Shown here: piece after piece, positions 16,124-24,411 of the stretch
How positions within the stretch are numbered: position 1 is the stretch's first letter
Layout of the letters: each line of letters starts with the position of its first letter
Origin: Dietzia alimentaria 72
Lineage (GTDB): Bacteria; Actinomycetota; Actinomycetes; Mycobacteriales; Mycobacteriaceae
Direction of reading: 5' to 3'
Length of the DNA: 64,000 bases
Assembly (NCBI RefSeq): GCF_000226215.1
Contig: NZ_AGFF01000031.1
Location: 17,394-81,393 of the forward strand
The notes under the pieces: model-generated
The model's database searches: none
Seen by the model: the letters and a program-made list of their open reading frames with translations, nothing else
What the model was told of the DNA's origin: nothing
Made by a program: the position numbers and the translations under genes

Positions 16124-17872
16124 TCAGGCCTCGCCGCCCGGCGACTCGTCCGTCGTGTCGGCCCCGGCGGTGTCGCCGGCGCCCTCGGCGTCGCCGCCGT
16201 CCTCGTCGGTTTCCGGGATGCGGTTGAGCGGGTGGACCGGCTCCGGCGAGGGAGCGCCCTCGTTCTCCGCGAGCGCCGAGGGCGAGTACGCACGGTGCCA
16301 CTGGCGGGTGACGGTCGCCGGGCGCTCACCGAGGTCATTACTTATCCCACGCACGAGGCTGTACATCATGATGAAGCCCATCACGAAGAACGGCAGACCG
16401 ATCACCGTGATGACCTCCTGCAGGGCGGTCAGGCCCCCCTCGCCGGTGAAGGCGAGCAGCGTCGCGCCGACCGCGCCCATGAGCACCCCCCAGATAATCC
16501 GCTGGTGGGGAGGTGAGACCTGGACATCGTCGTCCTTGCCCGAGGCGATCATGTCCACGACCATCGCCGCCGAGTCGACGGAGGTGGTGAAGAAGATCAC
16601 GACGAGCAGCACGGCGACACCCGAGATGAAAGTCGCCGCCGGATAGTTGGACAGGAAGGCGAACAACGCGCCCGGGATATCGCCGTCCTCGACCACCGCC
16701 TGCGCCAGCCCCCCGGACCCGTAGAGCTCGATATGGAACGAGGCCATTCCGAAGATGCCGAACCACAGCACGGAGAAGGCCACCGGCAGGCCAAGCACAC
16801 CAAAGACGAACTGGCGGATGGTGCGACCCTTACTGATGCGGGCGATGAAGATGCCGACGAACGGCGACCACGTGATGGTCCAGGCCCAGTAAAAGACGGT
16901 CCAGGTGTTCTGCCACGAGGCGAGGTCATCACTGGCGGGGAAAACGTTGTTCCACAGCGCGAGCTCGGGCAGTGACGTGAGGTAGATGCCCAGAGATTCA
17001 ACCGTGCCCTTGAGAAGGAACAGCGTGGGGCCGGTGACCAGGACGAAGATCAGCAGCCCGATGGCGAGCGCGATGTTGAAGTTGGACAGTCGCTTGATGC
17101 CCTTCTCCAACCCCGCCGCCACCGACACGCAGGCGATGGTCGTGACGACCGCGATGATGAGCACCTGGACCGTCGCCGACATGGCGATCCCGAAAAGCTC
17201 GTTGAGCCCCGCGTTGATCTGCAGTGTGCCCAGGCCCACGGAGGTGGCCACGCCGAACACGGTGCCGACGAGCGCCACCACGTCGATGGTCCGGCCAATG
17301 GGGCCGAAGATCTTGTCGCCCAGCAGCGGGGCGAAGATCGAGCTCACCCGTGGCGGCATCTTTCGCTTGTAGATGAAGTACGCGAACGCCAACGCGGGCA
17401 GAGCGAAGATCGTCCACGTGTGCAGACCGAAGTGATAGAGCGTGAAACCTATGGCCTGGCGCGCAGCATCGGTACTGCCTGGTTCGACGCCACCGCGCGG
17501 AGGTGTCGCGAAGTGCGAGATCGGCTCGGCCACTCCCCAGAACATGAGAATCGTGCCGATTCCGGCAGCGAACAGCATCCCGAACCACGTTGCGGTGGAG
17601 TGCTCCGGCATCTCGTCGTCGGCACCCAGCCGGACATGGCCGAATCGACTCATCGCAATCCAGATGAGGAATCCAAGAAACGCTGTGACACCGAAGATGT
17701 AGAACCAACCGAGGTCGGTCATGATCCACCCGGACGCGGCGCCGAATACGCTACCTACCCAGTCGCCGGCAAAGAATGTGACCACCACGAACGCCACAAC
17801 GATGCCGACCGTGGTCAGGAAGATCCCGGGGTCGGTCTTGAGTCTCAGTGCTCGCATGATCCGTTCAGACAT
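16124..17872 (-). CDS. BCCT family glycine betaine/choline/carnitine transporter
   Basis: About 582 residues, 12 membrane spans. The family signature in TM8 is clear: VFYWAWTITWSPFVGIFIAR followed by SKGRTIRQFVFGV. TM4-like GLHTWTIFALPALAFAYF is also typical. The cytoplasmic C-terminal tail (last 40 residues) is Asp/Glu/Gly/Ala-rich. Uptake is driven by Na+ or H+ and usually serves osmoprotection. The ATG at 17872 is preferred because GAGGGAG precedes it; an ATG 6 codons upstream also exists. Confidence 0.92.
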   Translation of the reverse strand: MSERIMRALRLKTDPGIFLTTVGIVVAFVVVTFFAGDWVGSVFGAASGWIMTDLGWFYIFGVTAFLGFLIWIAMSRFGHVRLGADDEMPEHSTATWFGMLFAAGIGTILMFWGVAEPISHFATPPRGGVEPGSTDAARQAIGFTLYHFGLHTWTIFALPALAFAYFIYKRKMPPRVSSIFAPLLGDKIFGPIGRTIDVVALVGTVFGVATSVGLGTLQINAGLNELFGIAMSATVQVLIIAVVTTIACVSVAAGLEKGIKRLSNFNIALAIGLLIFVLVTGPTLFLLKGTVESLGIYLTSLPELALWNNVFPASDDLASWQNTWTVFYWAWTITWSPFVGIFIARISKGRTIRQFVFGVLGLPVAFSVLWFGIFGMASFHIELYGSGGLAQAVVEDGDIPGALFAFLSNYPAATFISGVAVLLVVIFFTTSVDSAAMVVDMIASGKDDDVQVSPPHQRIIWGVLMGAVGATLLAFTGEGGLTALQEVITVIGLPFFVMGFIMMYSLVRGISNDLGERPATVTRQWHRAYSPSALAENEGAPSPEPVHPLNRIPETDEDGGDAEGAGDTAGADTTDESPGGEA

Positions 17873-17951
17873 GGTCTCCCTCGTCTCCATCGGCTCAGAT
17901 TCCAGCGGCCCGATCGTTCACGCGCGGTGTTAGGCCGCTCACTTCATCTGA

Positions 17952-18560
17952 TCAGTATGCAAAGTTGTGTACCACGAAAACTTTGTCCCCCCGGTAGGCG
18001 ATGCCCATGCCGGCGGAACGGTAACCGGGATCGAGCAGGTTCTCGTTGTGCCCGGGTGAGTTCTTCCACAGGTCGACCATGCACACCGCGCCGCAGTGGG
18101 TGCCGGCCGCAACGATGTTCTCTCCGTGCCCACGGTTGAGCAGCGCGGTATTGTGCTCAACCACATCGCGAGTCGCGAGCTGATCCGCCCACGCCTGAGC
18201 CTCGCGATCTAGGTTCCCGTTGGGAGCCAGCGTCCCCATGCCGCGAGAGGCACGGTAGGCGTCGATCTCGCGGACGATGCCGTCACGCAGACCGCCCGAG
18301 ATGTCCTGATAGGTCATCCCGGTGGAGCCGACTGCGGCCCACGCCTCGGGCGGCAGCGCCGCACGCATCTGCGACACCGCCCCCTCCACCGCTGGCATGA
18401 CGTGCTGCGGGATCAGGTGCTGCGGAATGAATCCCGGCAATGCCTGAGACGGCGTCGTCTGGGCTGAGGCCGTCGCGACTCCGCCACCCATCAGGGTGGC
18501 GGAGGTGACGGCGATGGTCGCGAGTGACGCAGTGAGTCTGGAGCGCATTGTGGTGATCAT
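17952..18560 (-). CDS. secreted CAP-domain (SCP/PR-1-like) protein
   Basis: About 202 residues: signal peptide (RSRLTASLATIAVTSATLMG, ending near ATASAQ), a Pro/Ala-rich spacer, and a CAP domain from about residue 90. Motifs include IDAYRASRGMGTLAPNGNLD, AQAWADQLATRD, VEHNTAL, RGHGENIVAAG, WKNSPGHNENLLDPGY and the end VFVVHNFAY. The conserved His and Glu of the CAP cavity are present, and two Cys can pair. Exported; bacterial CAP protein function is largely unknown. Not part of an evident operon. Confidence 0.88.
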   Translation of the reverse strand: MITTMRSRLTASLATIAVTSATLMGGGVATASAQTTPSQALPGFIPQHLIPQHVMPAVEGAVSQMRAALPPEAWAAVGSTGMTYQDISGGLRDGIVREIDAYRASRGMGTLAPNGNLDREAQAWADQLATRDVVEHNTALLNRGHGENIVAAGTHCGAVCMVDLWKNSPGHNENLLDPGYRSAGMGIAYRGDKVFVVHNFAY

Positions 18561-18634
18561 GCCGCCTCGACGAGGTTGAAGCGAACTGATTGACGGATGA
18601 GGTCGCCGCGCCACGAAACGCCTGAGACCTGCGG

Positions 18635-19603
18635 TTATCCGTGTTGCAGATGTGGCTTGTGTGGCACCAGGAATCGTCCCGCGCCGGGCAGCACCTCCAC
18701 CGTCACCGGCAGTGGCGCTACGAAGTCCCCGTCCGCGAACGCTTCGACATCGTGGGCCTCCAGTCGGACGGTTCGACAGCGCCGTGTGTTGACCCCCTCC
18801 AGTCCGATATGACCACCGGAATAGATCTTGGGGAAGTGCCGGGCGAACTTGAGCTTGGAGATGCGACCGATGTAGCAGACGTCGAAGAGCCCGTCGGCCC
18901 GGTCGGCACTCGGGGCGATCTTCATGTCACCGCCATAACTGCGGGTGATGGCGAACGCGCTGAGCAGCACCTCTGACTCGACCGCCTCCTCGGTGGGCAG
19001 GCCAGCATCAAAGGTCATGCGGAACTGCCGGGGCCGGTAGACCGGGAACTCCATTACGGCGGCGATCACGTAGCGCAGGGGCCCGCCGAGAAGCTTCATC
19101 TCGTTGACCCGTCGGTTGACCTTGGCGTCCAAACCGGCGCACAGGATGGAGGCGAACACCTGCGGCTCGCCGCCGTCCGGTGTCGCCTGCCCCAGGTCGA
19201 CGTGCTCGACGCGTCCGGCCGCCACCACGTCGGCGGCCGCCTCCGGCCCGTCCAGGGGAATGGCGTAGTCGCGGGCCAGATCGTTGCCGGTCCCCGCGGG
19301 GATGATGCCCACCGGGATGTCCGTGAAGGCCTGCGCCTGCACGGCCAGCGAGACCATGCCGTCGCCACCGCACACCACGAGGGCGTCCACGCCGCTCGCG
19401 ACAGCGCGGCGGGCCAGGCGCAGGGACTCCTCGGCGTCAGCACCCTCGAGCCGGGTGACCTCGATACCGTGGGACCGAAGTCGGTCGGCGGCCCGGGTAG
19501 CAATCTTCGCGCCTCGTCCGCCGCCGGCCGCGGGATTGACCAGCAGTGCGACGGTGCGGATCTCGCGGTTGGAGAACCTGACGCCCTCAGCGCCGGGGCT
19601 CAC
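18635..19603 (-). CDS. diacylglycerol/lipid kinase family protein (Rv2252-like)
   Basis: 322 residues with the catalytic DAGK fold: LLVNPAAGGGRGAKI, VVCGGDGMVSLAVQ (GGDG active-site loop near residue 77) and VGIIPAGTGNDLARDY, then a C-terminal beta domain. It phosphorylates diacylglycerol or related lipids at the membrane face. The GTG start overlaps the stop of the upstream FAD oxidase by 4 bp (GTGA), so the pair is translationally coupled. In M. tuberculosis the equivalent pair is Rv2251-Rv2252, and Rv2252 is a lipid kinase connected to phosphatidylinositol mannoside synthesis. Confidence 0.92.
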   Translation of the reverse strand: MSPGAEGVRFSNREIRTVALLVNPAAGGGRGAKIATRAADRLRSHGIEVTRLEGADAEESLRLARRAVASGVDALVVCGGDGMVSLAVQAQAFTDIPVGIIPAGTGNDLARDYAIPLDGPEAAADVVAAGRVEHVDLGQATPDGGEPQVFASILCAGLDAKVNRRVNEMKLLGGPLRYVIAAVMEFPVYRPRQFRMTFDAGLPTEEAVESEVLLSAFAITRSYGGDMKIAPSADRADGLFDVCYIGRISKLKFARHFPKIYSGGHIGLEGVNTRRCRTVRLEAHDVEAFADGDFVAPLPVTVEVLPGAGRFLVPHKPHLQHG

Positions 19604-21270
19604 GGGATCAACGTCCCCGGGTTGCACACGCCGTGGGGGTCCACGGCCTGCTTGACGGCCCGCAGCATGGCCACGCCCACATCGCCGATCTCGGCCCGGA
19701 GGTACGGCTTGTGATCGATGCCCACCGCGTGATGGTGCGTGATGGTGCCGCCGCCGGAGACGATCGCCTCGCTTGCAGCCTGCTTGGCGGCCATCCACTG
19801 CTCGATCGGATCCTCGCCGCGCTGTCCTGCCACCACGGTGAAGTACAGCGACGCGCCCGTCGGGTAGACGTGGCTGATGTGGCACATGACCAATGCCGGG
19901 GTTCCACTCGCCTCGAGCGAGGTCGTGAGCGCACCTGCCACCGCGTCCCGCAGTGCAGGGATGTTGGACCAGTCGGTGGCGGTTTCCAGTGTCTCCACCA
20001 GCGCGCCGTTGTCCAACAGTGAGTCGCGCAGGACAGGGGCACCGAAGCGCCCGTCCTCCCACGACCGCGCGGGGCCCGCCCCCAGCGACGTGCCACCGTG
20101 CGCCAGAAGGACCGCGCGGGTCTCGGCCTGCCGCGACTCGGCGTGCTCGGCAGTGCCCTCGAACAGGCACAGGCAGAGGCATCCGCCCTCACCGGAGTCG
20201 GGGTTGGACGCCTCGGACTTCTCCCCGATGGACTCGGTGGCCGTGGCGAGGTTGACCATCGTCTCGGTCTCATCCGACAGGCGGATCACCGTGGGCCCGG
20301 CACCCTGCTGCTCCACCGCACGCAGTGCCGCGGACCCGGTGGCGAAGTCGGGGAAGCGGAACGCCTCGTGCCGCACGACCTCCGGCACCGGGTGGATTCG
20401 CATCCGCACCCGGGTGCAGACGCCGAAGGCGCCCTCGGAGCCCATCAGCCACTGCCGCAGGTCCGGCCCGGCCGCCGACGCCGGCGCCCGGCTCGCCTCG
20501 ATCGCACCCACCGGAGTGACCACGGTCAGTCCGCGGACCATCTCGTCAAAGCGCCCGTAGCCGGCCGAACTCTGCCCCGACGAGCGGGTCATGGCGTAGC
20601 CACCCAGCGTTGCGTAGGGGAAGGACTGGGGGAAGTGCCCGAGCGAGAACCCGTGCTCGCGCAGCAGTTCTTCCGCCCGCGGGCCCGTGACACCCGCACC
20701 GAAGACCGCCTCGCCCGATACGGGATCGATCGACTCGAGCTCGTCGAATCTCGTCAGGTCGATGCTCACCACGGCCCTGTGGCCTCCGGTGTCCGGGGTC
20801 AGGCCACCAACGACGGACGTGCCGCCACCGAAGGGAACCATCGCGACCCCCTCGGAGCCGCACCAGTCCAGGAGTGCGGCCACGTCGTCGTCACTCCCGG
20901 GGGCTACCACCGCGTCAGGGCAGTCCACTCCGGGGTGCAGGCGCCACGCCAGGAGGTCGGGGGTCGACTTACCGCGGGCTCGCGGGAGGCGCTGGGCGTC
21001 GTCGGCGCTCACGTTGCGGGCACCCACCAGGTCGGAGAGCGCGGCGAGGTCGGCGTCGGCCAGCCGCGACGGCGAAGCGGTCACCGCAGCCGGATCGAAC
21101 CGGAGCCCGCTCTCAGCGGTCACGCCCAGCACGTCGCGGAGCAGATCGCGGATGCCCTCGCCCAGCTCCTTGGCCTCGGCCTCGGTCCCCCAGCGGGACA
21201 GGTCCATGGGCGGCAGGGGCGGGCCGGCATCGGCGGGTTCGAGATTGTCATCGGGAGTAAAGTCGCTCAT
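19600..21270 (-). CDS. FAD-binding oxidase, alkyl-DHAP-synthase-like (Rv2251-like)
   Basis: 556 residues of the vanillyl-alcohol-oxidase superfamily. The FAD-binding PCMH domain has VPFGGGTSVVGGLTPD near residue 155 and FPQSFPYATLGGYAMTRSSG; the C-terminal domain has ITHHHAVGIDHKPYLRAEIG, which resembles the His-rich active site of alkyldihydroxyacetonephosphate synthase. It may make an ether lipid precursor or oxidise a glycerol-type substrate. The ATG at 21270 lies 6 nt after a TACTGT box and has no Shine-Dalgarno. The TetR operator overlaps that promoter, so it is probably repressed by the divergent regulator. Confidence 0.88.
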   Translation of the reverse strand: MSDFTPDDNLEPADAGPPLPPMDLSRWGTEAEAKELGEGIRDLLRDVLGVTAESGLRFDPAAVTASPSRLADADLAALSDLVGARNVSADDAQRLPRARGKSTPDLLAWRLHPGVDCPDAVVAPGSDDDVAALLDWCGSEGVAMVPFGGGTSVVGGLTPDTGGHRAVVSIDLTRFDELESIDPVSGEAVFGAGVTGPRAEELLREHGFSLGHFPQSFPYATLGGYAMTRSSGQSSAGYGRFDEMVRGLTVVTPVGAIEASRAPASAAGPDLRQWLMGSEGAFGVCTRVRMRIHPVPEVVRHEAFRFPDFATGSAALRAVEQQGAGPTVIRLSDETETMVNLATATESIGEKSEASNPDSGEGGCLCLCLFEGTAEHAESRQAETRAVLLAHGGTSLGAGPARSWEDGRFGAPVLRDSLLDNGALVETLETATDWSNIPALRDAVAGALTTSLEASGTPALVMCHISHVYPTGASLYFTVVAGQRGEDPIEQWMAAKQAASEAIVSGGGTITHHHAVGIDHKPYLRAEIGDVGVAMLRAVKQAVDPHGVCNPGTLIP

Positions 21271-21273
21271 ACT

Positions 21274-21298
21274 GGAACAGTAAAGCACAATCTGTTCC
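21274..21298. promoter_or_regulatory. TetR operator between FAD oxidase and tetR
   Basis: GGAACAG and CTGTTCC form a perfect 7-bp inverted repeat with an 11-nt spacer. On the minus strand the second arm overlaps the -10 box of the FAD oxidase. The site is 39 bp before the tetR start. Confidence 0.7.
21277..21282 (-). promoter_or_regulatory. -10 box of leaderless FAD oxidase transcript
   Basis: TACTGT ends 6 nt before the ATG at 21270 and lies inside the TetR operator. Confidence 0.55.
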
Positions 21299-21336
21299 GT
21301 TTCCTCGTCGATCGACGACGCCCGCCAGGAGGCCCG

Positions 21337-21939
21337 GTGACAACCCGCACAGCGACACCGCGGAGCACCACCCGCAATCGCGCGCTCGACGCCGCGCACG
21401 CCCTGATCCTCGAGATCGGCACCGAGCGCACCACGATGGTCGAGGTCTCGCGTCGCTCAGGGGTCGGCCGCACCACTCTTTACCGGCACTGGCCTGACAC
21501 TGCCGCACTCACCGCCGACCTGCTCACCCGCGAGCTCACCACGGCGGTCACGCGCGTCGACGCCTCCCTCGCCGACCCGTCCGCCCCCCGTGACGCCGAT
21601 CGCCTGGCCGACCAACTGTGCGCGCTCGCCGACCAGATCCGCACCGATCCGCTTCTCGACGCCCTGCGCCGACACGAGGCAGGCCTGCTCGGCGAATACA
21701 TCCTCCGCCGCCTGGGAACATCCCAACGCGCCCTCATCGCCCACCTGGGCGCCGTCCTCGACCACACCATCGCCGCCGACCCCCGGATGACCGGCCGCGA
21801 TCCCGACTCCACCGCAACGATGCTCTTCCTCGCCGTGCAGGGCGCCGTCCTGTCCGCGCCGCTCGCCGACCCACCACTCGATGCCGCCACCTGGCGCACC
21901 GAACTGCACCGACTCATCAGGGGGTATCTCCTACCGTGA
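21337..21939 (+). CDS. TetR family transcriptional regulator (Rv2250c-like position)
   Basis: 200 residues. The N-terminal HTH (about 12-60) reads ALDAAHALILEIGTERTTMV then SRRSGVGRTTLYRHWPDTAAL. The C-terminal ligand domain is helical. GTG start at 21337 with AGGAGG a few bases before it. The stop overlaps the glpD start (GTGA). The inverted repeat in the divergent promoter is the obvious binding site. It probably controls both the FAD oxidase-kinase pair and its own operon with glpD. Confidence 0.92.
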   Translation: MTTRTATPRSTTRNRALDAAHALILEIGTERTTMVEVSRRSGVGRTTLYRHWPDTAALTADLLTRELTTAVTRVDASLADPSAPRDADRLADQLCALADQIRTDPLLDALRRHEAGLLGEYILRRLGTSQRALIAHLGAVLDHTIAADPRMTGRDPDSTATMLFLAVQGAVLSAPLADPPLDAATWRTELHRLIRGYLLP

Positions 21940-23579
21940 CCACTCCCGACCTCCCCACTGCGGGCTCCGACGGGCCGTCCACCGCTCTGTCCGCTGCGCG
22001 GCGAGCCCGCGATCTGGCAGCCCTGCGCGACCGCACCGAGCCTGTTGATCTCATCGTGATCGGTGGCGGCATCACCGGCGCGGGCATCGCGCTCGACGCC
22101 GCCTCCCGCGGACTCGACACCGTCCTGCTCGAGGCCCACGACCTGGCGTTTGGCACGAGCCGCTGGTCCTCGAAACTCGCCCACGGCGGCCTGCGCTACC
22201 TGGCCACCGGGAACGTGGGGATCGCGCGTCGCTCGGCCGTCGAGCGTGGCATCCTCCTCGAGCGCACCGCCCCGCATCTCGTCCGCCCGCTCGCGCAGGT
22301 GGTACCCGTCTTTCGCAACACCTCACCTGTAGAGGCCATTCTCCCGGGGCTCGGGTTCGTGGCCGGCACCGTGCTGTCCCGGCTGGCGGGCACCGGCGCC
22401 GACCGACTCCCAGGCTCGCGCGTGCTCGGCCCCGCCGCCGTCGAACGGTATGTGCCGGGGGTCCGCCGCGCCGGTTTGCGGTTCGGGCACCTCAACTGGG
22501 ACTGCCAACTCGTCGATGACGCGCGTCTCGTCACCGCGGTCGCCCGCACCGCGGCCGGCTACGGCGCCCGCGTTATTACAAGGGCCCGCGTGCTCTCGGC
22601 CAGTGGAACGCAGGTCACCGTCCGGGACGAGTTCGCGGGCGGCGCCGGCGGGGAAGGCGGCGGTGCCGCCGGAAGGAACGACGACGACGACGAGTTCACC
22701 CTCACCGCGCGGGCCGTCGTCTCGGCCACGGGCGTGTGGGCCGGAGAGACCACCGACGAGGTCCGCGTCCGCCCGTCGCGAGGCACTCACCTGGTCCTCG
22801 ACGCGGCCGCGTTGGGCAATCCCGTCGGCGCCCTCACCGTGCCCGTGCCGGGTGAGACCAACCGCTTCTGCTTTGCCATCCCCGCCGAGTTCGGGCGCCT
22901 GCACGTAGGACTGACCGACGTGGACGCCCCCGGCCCGGTGCCGGATGTGCCGGAGGCGACCGAGGACGAGGTCGACTTCCTGCTTGGCGTGGTCAACCGG
23001 GCGCTCGACACCGCGTTGACCCGCGACGACGTGCTGGGCACCTTCGCCGGCCTCCGGCCGCTGGTCGACTTCGGCGACTCGGACAACGGCGAAACCGCTG
23101 ACCTCTCGCGCGAGCACGCCGTCCTCACTTCCCCGAGCGGCCTGATCACCATCACCGGCGGCAAACTCACCGAGTACCGCCTCATGGCCGAACAGGCCGT
23201 GGACCTGGTGGCGGAGCGCGCGGGGATCGATGCCGGACCGTGCCTGACCGCAGACCTTCCGCTGGTGGGCGCACCCGGCCACGCCGATGTGCCGCGGCCC
23301 GCGGCGGGCACCGGGGGCAGGTTGCCCGCCTCGCTCCTGGGCCGGTTCGGACAGGAGGCCTCGACCGTGGTGTCTCAGAGTCTGCTCGATCGCCCACTCG
23401 ATCCGGTCGCCGACGGCCTGGACGTGACGCGCGCCGAGTTCTCCTACGCCGTCACCCACGAGGGGGCGCTCACCGTCGACGACGTCCTGGACCGGCGCAG
23501 TCGGGTGGGGCTGGTGCCCACCGACCGCGCGGCAGCCGAGCCGACCGCACGCGAGGCGCTCGCAGCTGGCGGGCTATAG
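21936..23579 (+). CDS. glpD: FAD-dependent glycerol-3-phosphate dehydrogenase
   Basis: 547 residues. Oxidises sn-glycerol-3-phosphate to DHAP and feeds electrons to quinone at the membrane. It has the FAD motif LIVIGGGITGAGIALDAASR near residue 35, FGTSRWSSKLAHGGLRYLAT, and TITGGKLTEYRLMA near the end of the FAD domain. A Gly/Asp-rich insertion (GGAGGEGGGAAGRNDDDD, near residue 235) is unusual. The GTG start overlaps tetR by 4 bp. Together with the divergent genes this reproduces the Rv2249c-Rv2252 order of M. tuberculosis, pointing to glycerolipid turnover. Confidence 0.92.
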   Translation: MTTPDLPTAGSDGPSTALSAARRARDLAALRDRTEPVDLIVIGGGITGAGIALDAASRGLDTVLLEAHDLAFGTSRWSSKLAHGGLRYLATGNVGIARRSAVERGILLERTAPHLVRPLAQVVPVFRNTSPVEAILPGLGFVAGTVLSRLAGTGADRLPGSRVLGPAAVERYVPGVRRAGLRFGHLNWDCQLVDDARLVTAVARTAAGYGARVITRARVLSASGTQVTVRDEFAGGAGGEGGGAAGRNDDDDEFTLTARAVVSATGVWAGETTDEVRVRPSRGTHLVLDAAALGNPVGALTVPVPGETNRFCFAIPAEFGRLHVGLTDVDAPGPVPDVPEATEDEVDFLLGVVNRALDTALTRDDVLGTFAGLRPLVDFGDSDNGETADLSREHAVLTSPSGLITITGGKLTEYRLMAEQAVDLVAERAGIDAGPCLTADLPLVGAPGHADVPRPAAGTGGRLPASLLGRFGQEASTVVSQSLLDRPLDPVADGLDVTRAEFSYAVTHEGALTVDDVLDRRSRVGLVPTDRAAAEPTAREALAAGGL

Positions 23580-23621
23580 CCTTCGCGACCGGTCGGCAGC
23601 CGTCCCGACCGGCCGGCTGAT

Positions 23622-24395
23622 TCAGTTCGCAGACTGCGGCGCCTGGAACTTCGCCTGGAACCCGGAGAACGAGAAGGTCGCGAGCGCGCGGGCCCGCACC
23701 AATCCGAGCTCGCGGATCGCACGCGCGGTACGAGCGATGTCGGGGCTACCGTCCTCGGCACCCTGCGCGAGGGTCACAGTCGCGCCGCCCGCCGGTCGGA
23801 TCCGGCCACCGGAGACCCTCGCGCCCGCGCGCACCAACACCGGCTCGCCTTCTAGGACTTGCACGCAGTTCATCGCCACAGAGTGCGTACCTGGAAGTGG
23901 CAGGCCCCTCCGGGTATCGAGCTCGAGATCGATACCCTCGGCACCCGAGGAGCCCACGGCGCCGAGACGGGCATCGTCAAGCGCGCCGCCCGCCGTGCCG
24001 ACCATGTCGCCCTTCCACTTGGGGAAGCCCCACAGCTCATTCCCCGCGGCGAGCGTGAAGTCCTGATCCACCGGCAGTTCGTGGATGTGCTGGAACACGC
24101 CCTGCCCCGGGATCGTGACCTGAAATGCCAGTCCGAACTCGTGGTACGCGCCCAGGACGTTGCCCGAGACGTCGTGGTAGCGCACGTGGATCATCGTCAC
24201 CGGGGTGCGGCCACCCGGCAGCGACACCGGCTCGGCACCTGCGTCGCCGATCGCAGATTGCGCACCCTCCGCGATGAGCCGGCGGGCGACGGCGGCACGG
24301 GCGAGGAACGCCGCTCCGGAGATCGATGCGGACTCGACGGGCACGGGGAAGGCGATCTCGCGGCCCGCGACGCGGCGTGATGAGGGTGACGTCAT
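23622..24395 (-). CDS. acetoacetate decarboxylase family protein
   Basis: 257 residues with the ADC-superfamily core: VRYHDVSGNVLGAYHEFGLA, DFTLAAGNELWGFPKWKGDM near residue 125, and LPGTHSVAMNCVQ. The GFPKWKG stretch aligns with the catalytic Lys region of ADC-like decarboxylases and lactonases, but which Lys is catalytic cannot be said from sequence alone. Cytoplasmic, substrate unknown. Convergent with glpD. A TAGCAT box 6 nt before the ATG suggests a leaderless mRNA. Confidence 0.8.
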   Translation of the reverse strand: MTSPSSRRVAGREIAFPVPVESASISGAAFLARAAVARRLIAEGAQSAIGDAGAEPVSLPGGRTPVTMIHVRYHDVSGNVLGAYHEFGLAFQVTIPGQGVFQHIHELPVDQDFTLAAGNELWGFPKWKGDMVGTAGGALDDARLGAVGSSGAEGIDLELDTRRGLPLPGTHSVAMNCVQVLEGEPVLVRAGARVSGGRIRPAGGATVTLAQGAEDGSPDIARTARAIRELGLVRARALATFSFSGFQAKFQAPQSAN

Positions 24396-24401
24396 AGTCC
24401 G

Positions 24402-24407
24402 ATGCTA
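24402..24407 (-). promoter_or_regulatory. -10 box of leaderless ADC-family gene
   Basis: TAGCAT ends 6 nt before the ATG at 24395; this box lies only 5 bp after the aspA stop side, so it is in the tight aspA/ADC junction. Confidence 0.45.
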
Positions 24408-24411
24408 TTCG

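Noticed and set aside
20098..21336. Long plus-strand extension upstream of tetR
   Set aside because: It is antisense to the FAD oxidase; the TetR domain starts at 21337 with a clear Shine-Dalgarno.
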